Source: Marinilabilia sp. UBA5340 (GTDB lineage Bacteria; Bacteroidota; Bacteroidia; Bacteroidales; Marinilabiliaceae). Taken from it: a stretch of 7,480 nt of DNA. Shown piece after piece: positions 1 through 5,563 of this stretch; the first letter of the stretch is position 1, and each line of letters opens with the position of its first letter. The DNA lies in assembly GCA_002411085.1 (NCBI GenBank), contig DHQK01000082.1, positions 1 to 7,480 of the forward strand, in the 5' to 3' direction. The notes under the pieces were generated by a model. The model did no database searches, had not been told where the DNA came from, and was given only the letters and a program-made list of their open reading frames with translations. The translations under genes and the position numbers were made by a program.

Positions 1-187
1 TAATCCTGCTTTCGATAAAGAATCCGGTAGTCTTCCCCCGGAAGCTCAAAGTCAGGATGAACAGCAATGGCAGAAAATGTGGCGCAGCTACTTTAAACAC
101 ATTGCCATTAAGGAACGAGCGAATCCTCGTCTTCAACGCCAGTTTATGCCTAAGCGGTTCTGGAAACATCTGACGGAGAAGCGGTGA
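1..187 (+). CDS. C-terminal fragment of a DUF4130 / TIGR03915-type putative DNA repair protein
   Basis: Frame 2 is open from the left edge to a TGA at 185-187, giving the last 61 residues of a protein whose start lies outside the window. The tail contains WQKMWRSYFKHIAIKERANP followed by RLQRQFMPKRFWKHLTEKR. This matches the characteristic end of the DUF4130 family (a YF..I.I..R.NPRLQRQFMP.R.WK.L.E pattern). From family knowledge, these proteins are usually encoded beside a radical-SAM protein and are annotated as a putative DNA modification/repair pair linked to uracil-DNA-glycosylase-like domains. The biochemical role is not established. The radical-SAM partner would be expected just upstream of this window. 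The family call rests on motif recognition only. No terminator hairpin is evident directly after the stop. Confidence 0.75.
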   Translation, partial: NPAFDKESGSLPPEAQSQDEQQWQKMWRSYFKHIAIKERANPRLQRQFMPKRFWKHLTEKR

Positions 188-266
188 AGTGCTGATTCGT
201 TGATGAGCTAACTGCAGAAGGCAAGTCCGTATCTTCTCCGTACCAGCTTCCTACCTGTTATTGATC

Positions 267-343
267 AAAGTCAAATTAAACTCAATATAAAGTTATAGTA
301 AAGTCGAATTAAATTCAATTATAACTGAATTTAATATGACTTT
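267..343. repeat. AT-rich 18-bp repeat in three copies, two forming a large palindrome
   Basis: Copy 1 (267-284) reads AAAGTCAAATTAAACTCA. Copy 2 (300-317) reads AAAGTCGAATTAAATTCA, in the same orientation with a 33-bp period. Copy 3 (326-343) is inverted; its reverse complement is AAAGTCATATTAAATTCA. Copies 2 and 3 form an inverted repeat with 18-bp arms, two mismatches (arm positions 7 and 8) and an 8-nt spacer (318-325). The block ends 14 bp before the ATG at 358. Multiple copies with dyad symmetry just upstream of an ORF suggest an operator or autoregulatory site. A transposon end or replication-type iteron is less likely. The repeat itself is plainly visible; the role is inferred. Confidence 0.75.
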
Positions 344-357
344 ATAATGAATTAATA

Positions 358-432
358 ATGTCTGAACTATTACTTTATAGAGAACAAGTTATGACGGAGG
401 TAAGTAACAGTTTTCTGGTAGGTAAAAAGTGA
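358..432 (+). CDS. 24-codon ORF after the palindromic repeat, possible gene remnant
   Basis: ATG at 358 opens a frame coding MSELLLYREQVMTEVSNSFL followed by VGKK and a TGA at 430-432. No family is recognised, and it is too short to judge by composition. It begins right behind the palindromic repeat, where a regulated gene would start. The next frame (429-587) overlaps its stop, so both could be pieces of one frameshifted reading frame. No good Shine-Dalgarno sequence is seen. It may equally be chance. Confidence 0.2.
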   Translation: MSELLLYREQVMTEVSNSFLVGKK

Positions 433-587
433 TTTTTCAGGTTATTTACGGAAATCGGTTTGATAACCGATTTTCACTTGTCAACTCAATTTTTGTTGAG
501 GCCATGTTGAGTGATAATACGGACGATATTTCTCAAAAGATTGATAAATTGGAAGAGAAATTGGATAATTATATGAAGAATGATTAG
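429..587 (+). CDS. 52-codon ORF with a charged, coiled-coil-like C-terminus, unrecognised
   Basis: The frame is open from after a TAA at 423 to the TAG at 585-587. Possible starts are GTG 429 (52 residues) or ATG 504 (27 residues). The end of the product, DDISQKIDKLEEKLDNYMKN followed by D, has heptad-like hydrophobic spacing (I, I, L, L) and could form a short helix or coiled coil. The N-terminal part crosses the hairpins at 451-474 and 485-500. The family is not recognised. It could be the C-terminal scrap of a lost gene that began near 358, a small peptide gene, or noise. Confidence 0.22.
   Translation: MIFQVIYGNRFDNRFSLVNSIFVEAMLSDNTDDISQKIDKLEEKLDNYMKND
451..474. other. 10-bp stem-loop with 4-nt loop
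   Basis: GAAATCGGTT (451-460), loop TGAT, AACCGATTTT (465-474) pair over 10 positions with one G-T wobble at the base. It lies just after the TGA of the 358-432 ORF and could act as a weak terminator. No T-run follows beyond the TTTT within the stem itself. A second, shorter inverted repeat (CTCAA 485-489 / TTGAG 496-500, loop TTTTTG) follows closely. Confidence 0.4.
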
Positions 588-730
588 TCTATCGTAGGTA
601 TCCTCATGTATTACAGAATCAACCTTTGATAGAAAGGAATAGCTGTTCTTGGAAGTGTTTTGATTTTCGATCAATGACTATAATGAACTCATTCATGCTT
701 GCATCTGTTCTACCAATAAACAGGTAAGCT

Positions 731-1348
731 ATGAGTAAAACTTTTGGGCTGATATTAATTGTATTTTGGGTTATTCCGTTTTTTATTCATGCTTCCGAAG
801 ATGATGATTGGCAGCTCAGAAAAAATGAAGAGGGGATAAAAGTCTATACCAGAGCAAAGCCCGGGGCTGAGATATATATGTATAAAGTTGTAACTCAAAT
901 TTCGGTAAAGCCCGAAATCATCTACCGACAGGTGATTGATTTTAAAGAAAATTTGAAGCACATGGAGTTGGTTGATTCACTCAGGCTGCTGGATCATAAA
1001 AAAGACGAACGGTACGTAAATTACATGCGTTTTAATATGCCCTGGCCGGTAAAAAACCGGGAGATGGTCATGCAAATGCTGGTGACTCAGGATCAGGATG
1101 GTATTTACCTGGAATCAAATGATGTGCCGGAATCTCTTTCAAAAAGTAGTGACAATATTCCTATCGCAGATTTTCAGGAAAAGTGGATTATTAAACGAGG
1201 GGCAAGCGACAATCAAAGCCTGATTACCGTTACGGGTTGGGTAGATCCCGGTGGATCAGTGCCGCTTTGGGTGGTAAACCTGTTCAGTGCCCGAACGCCT
1301 TTTCGTTTTATTTCCGGAATAATTGAAGAGGTGAAGAAGGAGCTTTAG
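731..1348 (+). CDS. Exported START-domain lipid-binding protein
   Basis: This 205-residue protein has an N-terminal signal peptide: K3, a hydrophobic run at about 5-20 and a likely signal-peptidase I site after Ala21 (FIHA/SED). The mature part is a single START-like (StAR-related lipid transfer) domain at about 26-203. Family-typical segments are WQLRKNEEGIKVYTR (27-41), MPWPVKNRE (103-111) and WVDPGGSVPLWVVN (170-183) before a C-terminal amphipathic helix. START domains form a helix-grip cavity that binds lipids or other hydrophobic ligands; the ligands of bacterial exported members are mostly unknown. The product probably acts in the periplasm or at a membrane face. ATG 731 is chosen because it gives a clean signal peptide and follows AGGTAA. 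The gene lies 254 bp before the menF start with a likely separate promoter between them, so it is probably not part of the men operon. Confidence 0.85.
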   Translation: MSKTFGLILIVFWVIPFFIHASEDDDWQLRKNEEGIKVYTRAKPGAEIYMYKVVTQISVKPEIIYRQVIDFKENLKHMELVDSLRLLDHKKDERYVNYMRFNMPWPVKNREMVMQMLVTQDQDGIYLESNDVPESLSKSSDNIPIADFQEKWIIKRGASDNQSLITVTGWVDPGGSVPLWVVNLFSARTPFRFISGIIEEVKKEL

Positions 1349-1535
1349 GGGGTGATATGCAGTGCAGGCGGTTTTAATAACGTGATCCGTTTCCGAAAGG
1401 AATACTGGAATGGTCTAATGTACCTGATCCCGATAAATGCAGGACACGTTGTGGTTAAAAAATTCCGTTTCTATGGTGAGAGAATACGAATCTAAAATCA
1501 TCAAAACTCTCCAAAAAATAATCAACCTTTTTGGC

Positions 1536-1543
1536 TATCTTTG
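1536..1543 (+). promoter_or_regulatory. Bacteroidetes-type -7 promoter box TATCTTTG ahead of menF
   Basis: TATCTTTG matches the TAnnTTTG -7 consensus used by the primary sigma factor of Bacteroidetes. I could not find a clear -33 TTG-type box at the usual spacing. If used, transcription would begin around 1549-1553, leaving a leader of about 50 nt before ATG 1603. It would drive menF-menD and would rule out the upstream TTG (1531) and GTG (1543) codons as starts. Confidence 0.6.
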
Positions 1544-1602
1544 TGTTTCTTTTCAAAAAACAGGAATTGAGAGACACAGATCACATAAAAAGTGCCCGGA
1601 AG

Positions 1603-2703
1603 ATGTTGGCTGATTACATGACATCCGGAAAGTCGTTTGTATCATACAGATTGCCGGGAGAGAAGCAGGGTTATAGCTTCCAGGTGGGTAAAGTGCAGTC
1701 TTTCAGTATTTCAGGGTTTACCCCGGGGGCGTTTGGAGATGCTTTTATTATAGCTCCCTTTGAGATCTCCAAAAGTGCTTTTGCGCTTTGGCCGTTATCC
1801 GGAATATCGAGGGTAGTGGTAGAATCAGAGAATTCTGAACTGGAGGTTCGGAGGAAAAAACCTTTTCGTTTGCTTCAGGAGCGTGAAGAACTTCGCAAGG
1901 CTTATGGCCAATCTTTTTCAGTCATCAAGAAAGCGCTGGACAATCATGTAGCGGATAAGGTGGTTTTAGCGCGACGGCTGGAAGTCACGGATGTCCCGGA
2001 AGATATACTTCCTCAGGTTTTTTGTCAACTTTGCCGGTCTTACCCCAACGCTTTTGTCTATTTCTTCGATCATCCCCAGGTGGGACGGTGGATGGGTGCC
2101 AGTCCGGAGACTTTTCTTGAGAATGAGAACCATACACTGAAAACTGTGGCATTGGCTGCTACGCGCAAAAGTGAGTTTCATAGTGAAGATTGGAACATGA
2201 AAGAACTGGAAGAACAAGGTCTGGTTTCGGCTTTTGTGGATGAGGTGCTCAAAGAATACGGTATCTCCGAATATCAAAAAAGAGGGCCCGAGCCGGTCAG
2301 GGCAGGCTCCATGGTGCATCTAAAGACTTCTTATGTGTTTGAGGCAAGTCACTTGAAGAATTCCATTGGTTGGTTTCTGCAATCTTTGCATCCAACTCCG
2401 GCTGTTGGGGGATTTCCCAAAGATGTTGCTATCAGGTTAATTGGGGAGGCAGAGCAATTCGACCGGGGTTTTTACAGCGGTTTTCTGGGGCCTGTCAATA
2501 ATGGGGAGTTCAGGTTTTATGTTAACATTCGTTCCATGAAATTGGGTGAAAACAAAGCTGTTTTGTACCTTGGAGGTGGAATTACAAGGGATTCGAAAGA
2601 AGCCAACGAATGGGAAGAAACCAGATTAAAGGCCCGTACACTTCTGTCGGTGCTACATTCAGTCAAACAAAATTATAGTAATGAGTCAATCCATCTCCGA
2701 TAA
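1603..2703 (+). CDS. menF: Isochorismate synthase (chorismate-binding enzyme)
   Basis: MenF isomerises chorismate to isochorismate, the first committed step of classical menaquinone synthesis (cytoplasmic, Mg2+-dependent). From ATG 1603 the protein has 366 residues. The C-terminal chorismate-binding domain carries KVVLARR (119-125, with the family Lys), MGASPE (164-169), TVALAATR (181-188), VHLKTSYVF (238-246), HPTPAVGG (263-270), GEAEQFDRGFYSG (281-293), GGGIT (324-328) and EWEETRLKAR (336-345); these include the Mg2+/carboxylate-binding acidic residues. The frame extends back to TTG 1531, but that region overlaps a promoter-like box, and the homologous N-terminus (SFVSYRLPGEK) begins only about 10 residues after M1, so ATG 1603 (or ATG 1618) is preferred. 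An EntC-like role in siderophore synthesis is possible for this fold, but the overlapping menD argues for MenF. No lesions are seen. Confidence 0.92.
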   Translation: MLADYMTSGKSFVSYRLPGEKQGYSFQVGKVQSFSISGFTPGAFGDAFIIAPFEISKSAFALWPLSGISRVVVESENSELEVRRKKPFRLLQEREELRKAYGQSFSVIKKALDNHVADKVVLARRLEVTDVPEDILPQVFCQLCRSYPNAFVYFFDHPQVGRWMGASPETFLENENHTLKTVALAATRKSEFHSEDWNMKELEEQGLVSAFVDEVLKEYGISEYQKRGPEPVRAGSMVHLKTSYVFEASHLKNSIGWFLQSLHPTPAVGGFPKDVAIRLIGEAEQFDRGFYSGFLGPVNNGEFRFYVNIRSMKLGENKAVLYLGGGITRDSKEANEWEETRLKARTLLSVLHSVKQNYSNESIHLR

Positions 2704-4369
2704 AACGGTGGTTCATCATATTATCGAGCATTGTTACAGCCATGGTGTCCGGCATGTCATCATATCTCCGGGATCCCGAAATGCTCCTTTTATTATTTCT
2801 TTTCCTGCCAGTAAAAAATTTACCTGTCTTACCATTGTTGATGAGCGCTCGGCAGCCTATTTTGCATTGGGACTGGCGCGGGAAACCAATCAGCCGGTGG
2901 CATTGATCTGTACCAGTGGAACAGCAGCACTCAATTACACTCCCGCTATTTCCGAAGCCTATTATCAGCAAATTCCCCTTATTGCTATCACTGCCGACCG
3001 GCCTCCAGAGTATGTTGATCAGGCCGATGGCCAGACGATTCGTCAGCAGGGGATTTTTAGCAATTTTGTGCGTTATGAATGCCAAATGCCTGTGGGCGAC
3101 TTGTCTGAAGGTGATTGCTGGCTGATAGATCGCAGACTTAGTGAGGCTTTCAAAAATGCCCTTGGTACAGTGAGTGGACCGGTACATATCAATGTTCCTT
3201 TTCGTGAACCGCTTTATGAAACCATTGATGCCGGAACTCTGCCTCAGCCATCCATTGTTCCTGTCATCTCAGGATTGTCTGTGAATGAAGCATTGTTGGA
3301 TGATCTGCATCATGAGTTGTCTCAATACCGGAAAATCATGTTCCTTGTGGGGGCCATATCACCTAATTCTGACTTGAAGAGTTTGGTTTCCAAGTTGGTA
3401 GAAAAAGGAATTGTGGTGCTTACTGAAAGCCTCTCTAATGTACCGGAGCCTGGAACTTTCGGAAATACTGATCGCATTCTCGAAGGTTTTAATCCTGAAG
3501 ACCCCGCATTTACGCCTGATTTACTGGTTACGCTTGATGTTCCGGTACTTTCCAAGAAGTTGAAGCAATGGCTGAGGAAATATCCTCCCAAGGCCCATTG
3601 GCACCTCTCTAATCAGGAGATTTTAATCGATACCTATCAATGTCTGACCCGTCAGATTCCCGGTGATGCCTTTGAAACGCTGGGTAAATTGGTTGCCCGG
3701 ATGAAACCGCTGTCATCAGATTATGCAGAAATCTTTCAAAATGCTGAACAAAAGGTGAGAGGAAGGCATTATGAATATCTGGAAGGTCTCGGATGGTGCG
3801 ATTTGAAGGTGTTCGAACAGATCTCCCGGAAAATACCAGGTCATCAGGAGGTTCATTTGGCTAACAGCACTCCTGTGCGTTACGGTCAGTTGTTTGAATG
3901 GGACAGAACCTGTACTTTTTTCAGTAACCGTGGAACCAGTGGTATTGATGGATGTGTGAGTACAGCAGCCGGGGCAGCATATATGGCTCATCAGCCAGTG
4001 ACGCTGATTTCGGGCGATCTGGGGTTTATGTACGATACCAACGGTCTGTGGCATCAGTATATGTCTTCATCCTTCAGGGTGATTGTGATTAACAATGGAG
4101 GTGGAGGAATTTTCCGTTTTATTCCAGGGCCATCGAAAACAGAAGAGCTGGAACCATTTTTTGAAGCCAGGGGAAACCATCAGTTTCGTGGTATCGCAGA
4201 AACCTTTGGATTACAGTATTATGCTGCAGGCAACAGCAATGAGTTGGACCAAATTCTGGATCATTTCTGGAACGATAAGGGCCAGCCTGCCTTGTTGGAA
4301 ATATTCACACCCGGGCAGCAAAATGGTGAGATATTGAGAAGTTATTTTAGTCATTTAAGGGGTAGGTGA
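2681..4369 (+). CDS. menD: 2-succinyl-5-enolpyruvyl-6-hydroxy-3-cyclohexene-1-carboxylate synthase
   Basis: MenD is a thiamine-diphosphate enzyme that decarboxylates 2-oxoglutarate and adds the succinyl unit to isochorismate, giving SEPHCHC for menaquinone. The 562-residue length is normal. The N-terminal Pyr domain shows ISPGSRNAP (28-36), DERSAAYFALGLA (54-66, Glu55 being the expected cofactor-activating glutamate), TSGTAALNYTPA (78-89) and TADRPPE (104-110) with DQADGQTIRQ (113-122). A divergent central domain follows. The C-terminal PP domain has the ThDP/Mg2+ motif GDLGFMYDTNGL (445-456) closing with NNGGGGIF from Asn471. ATG 2681 lies inside the end of menF (23-nt overlap, different frame), consistent with translational coupling. 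The product of MenF is the substrate of MenD. The gene is intact. Confidence 0.96.
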   Translation: MSQSISDKTVVHHIIEHCYSHGVRHVIISPGSRNAPFIISFPASKKFTCLTIVDERSAAYFALGLARETNQPVALICTSGTAALNYTPAISEAYYQQIPLIAITADRPPEYVDQADGQTIRQQGIFSNFVRYECQMPVGDLSEGDCWLIDRRLSEAFKNALGTVSGPVHINVPFREPLYETIDAGTLPQPSIVPVISGLSVNEALLDDLHHELSQYRKIMFLVGAISPNSDLKSLVSKLVEKGIVVLTESLSNVPEPGTFGNTDRILEGFNPEDPAFTPDLLVTLDVPVLSKKLKQWLRKYPPKAHWHLSNQEILIDTYQCLTRQIPGDAFETLGKLVARMKPLSSDYAEIFQNAEQKVRGRHYEYLEGLGWCDLKVFEQISRKIPGHQEVHLANSTPVRYGQLFEWDRTCTFFSNRGTSGIDGCVSTAAGAAYMAHQPVTLISGDLGFMYDTNGLWHQYMSSSFRVIVINNGGGGIFRFIPGPSKTEELEPFFEARGNHQFRGIAETFGLQYYAAGNSNELDQILDHFWNDKGQPALLEIFTPGQQNGEILRSYFSHLRGR

Positions 4370-4382
4370 GGTAGGAGGTAAT

Positions 4383-4451
4383 ATGACGAATATTCTTGTC
4401 TTTGGGGAAATACCTTTTTGTATGGTAGTTTTGAAATATTATGGTTGGTGA
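4383..4451 (+). CDS. 22-codon micro-ORF behind a strong Shine-Dalgarno
   Basis: Fourteen bases after menD stops, AGGAGGT (4373-4379) stands 3 nt before an ATG that encodes MTNILVFGEIPFCMVVLKYY plus GW and a TGA. The product would be small and hydrophobic, possibly membrane-inserting. A near-perfect Shine-Dalgarno stands out because the real genes here have weak or no such site. No family is recognised. It could be a small peptide or leader affecting menB expression, or chance. Confidence 0.25.
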   Translation: MTNILVFGEIPFCMVVLKYYGW

Positions 4452-4471
4452 GTTTATCTGACTGAAAGGAC

Positions 4472-4491
4472 TGGCGGTTTCCGATCCGCCA
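4472..4491. other. GC-rich 6-bp stem-loop between menD and menB
   Basis: TGGCGG (4472-4477) and CCGCCA (4486-4491) form a perfect 6-bp stem with an 8-nt loop. An alternative GGTTT/AAACC pairing overlaps it. No T-run follows on the + strand, so it is not a standard intrinsic terminator. It may be a transcript-processing or attenuation structure between menD and menB. Confidence 0.35.
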
Positions 4492-4568
4492 AACCTGAAA
4501 GGTAGCCTGGATTTAAAGCCAAAACTTAAAACTTAATATCTAAAATATAACAATCTAAAGATAATACC

Positions 4569-5387
4569 ATGAAGTATAACTGGACAACCATTAAAGAATA
4601 CGAAGACATCAAGTTTGAGTTTTGTGACGGAGTGGGAAAGGTGACCATCAACCGTCCCCGTGTTTACAATGCTTTTCGACCTCAGACGGTGAAGGAGATG
4701 ATTGATGCGTTTGATATTTGTCGTGAGCGTCAGGATATTGGTGTGGTGGTGCTTACCGGCGAAGGAGACAAAGCCTTTTGTTCGGGTGGAGACCAAAACG
4801 TGAAAGGACATGGCGGATATATGGATGAGGACGGAGTTCCACGTCTGAATGTGTTAGATCTGCATAAACGTATTCGTTCCCTCCCAAAACCGGTGGTGGC
4901 TATGGTTAACGGTTATGCCATTGGTGGTGGTCATGTGTTGCATGTGGTTTGTGACCTCACTGTGGCCAGTGAAAATGCCATCTTCGGACAAAGTGGACCT
5001 AAAGTGGGGAGTTTTGATGCCGGATTTGGCTCGTCTTACCTGGCACGTCACGTAGGACAGAAAAAAGCGCGCGAAATCTGGTTTCTCTGCAAGCAATACT
5101 CGGCCAAAGAAGCGGAGGGTATGGGCCTGGTCAACCGGGTGGTTCCTTTCGACTCACTGGAAGAAGAGACCATGGAGTGGTGCAAAATTATGCTGCAGCG
5201 TAGTCCCATGGCTTTACGCATGATCAAGCGCGGTTTGAACGCCGAACTCGACGGACAGGCAGGTATCATGGAAATGGCCGGTGATGCCACATTGATGTTC
5301 TACCTCATGGAGGAAGCCCAGGAAGGACGTAAAGCATTTTTGGAAAAACGGGATCCGGACTTTAAGCAGTTCCCTAAGTTCCCTTAA
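4569..5387 (+). CDS. menB: 1,4-dihydroxy-2-naphthoyl-CoA synthase
   Basis: MenB is a crotonase-superfamily enzyme that performs the intramolecular Claisen (Dieckmann-type) ring closure of O-succinylbenzoyl-CoA to DHNA-CoA in menaquinone synthesis. The 272-residue protein is full length. Signatures are CSGGDQ (71-76), the oxyanion-hole region NGYAIGGGH (114-122), QSGPKVGSFDAGFGSSYLAR (141-160) with conserved Asp150, MFYLMEE (243-249, catalytic-type Tyr245) and the C-terminal FLEKRDPDFKQFPKFP (257-272). The QSGPKVGSF form with Gly143, rather than an Asp in that loop, corresponds to the bicarbonate-dependent type I MenB (Escherichia coli type), not the mycobacterial type. It lies 199 bp after menD in the same direction. 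The enzymes acting between MenD and MenB (MenH, MenC, MenE) are not in this window. No strong ribosome binding site is seen before ATG 4569, which is usual in this phylum. Confidence 0.96.
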   Translation: MKYNWTTIKEYEDIKFEFCDGVGKVTINRPRVYNAFRPQTVKEMIDAFDICRERQDIGVVVLTGEGDKAFCSGGDQNVKGHGGYMDEDGVPRLNVLDLHKRIRSLPKPVVAMVNGYAIGGGHVLHVVCDLTVASENAIFGQSGPKVGSFDAGFGSSYLARHVGQKKAREIWFLCKQYSAKEAEGMGLVNRVVPFDSLEEETMEWCKIMLQRSPMALRMIKRGLNAELDGQAGIMEMAGDATLMFYLMEEAQEGRKAFLEKRDPDFKQFPKFP

Positions 5388-5418
5388 TTATTCAAACCAC
5401 TTAAGGCACATTAGAAAA

Positions 5419-5480
5419 CCTGAGAGGTTAAATATGAGCTTGTTAGTCTGTCAAGAATTGGGCAGACTGCAAATCTCAGG
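5419..5480. promoter_or_regulatory. Nested inverted repeats in the menB-abgT spacer
   Basis: Outer arms CCTGAGA (5419-5425) and TCTCAGG (5474-5480) are perfect 7-bp complements. They enclose a second stem, AGTCTG (5445-5450) and CAGACT (5463-5468), extendable by a T-G and a C-G pair. The resulting RNA would be a stem with an inner hairpin. No T-run follows, so it is not a typical terminator. It could be a 5' leader element for the transporter or a processing site after menB. I do not recognise a riboswitch class. Confidence 0.4.
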
Positions 5481-5563
5481 GAATCTGTTTTGAATACCCA
5501 TGTGTTCTTATGTGTCTATTGTTGTTCAAAAACTTTTGTCAAATTATCTAACCATCTAATTCT

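Larger units (their letters stand above)
188..730. other. 543-bp AT-rich gap without a recognisable gene
   Basis: This stretch separates the DUF4130 gene from the START-domain gene. It holds an 18-bp repeat in three copies at 267-343, a 24-codon ORF directly after it (358-432), a second short ORF (429-587, or 504-587 from its ATG), a hairpin at 451-474 and a weaker one at 485-500. No protein family was recognised on either strand. The 62-codon minus-strand ORF at 486-674 is low-complexity and isoleucine-rich with no recognisable motif. The arrangement (repeat-rich regulatory-looking DNA followed by very short ORFs) would fit the decayed remains of a lost gene, but that is inference. Confidence 0.6.

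Noticed and set aside
486..674. 62-codon minus-strand ORF
   Set aside because: Low-complexity, isoleucine-rich product in AT-rich DNA, no recognisable motif, and overlapping inverted repeats and short + strand ORFs.
679..684. TATAAT hexamer about 50 bp before the START-domain gene, with a TTG about 16 bp upstream
   Set aside because: Resembles an E. coli-type -10 rather than the TAnnTTTG box of this phylum, and such matches are common by chance in AT-rich DNA.
1391..1402. Short TTCC-GAAA-GGAA type hairpin after the START-domain gene
   Set aside because: Only four base pairs and no T-run; not distinguishable from chance, so not called a terminator.
2663..3187. 174-codon minus-strand ORF opposite menD
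   Set aside because: Antisense shadow of the strongly supported menD; no recognisable domain.
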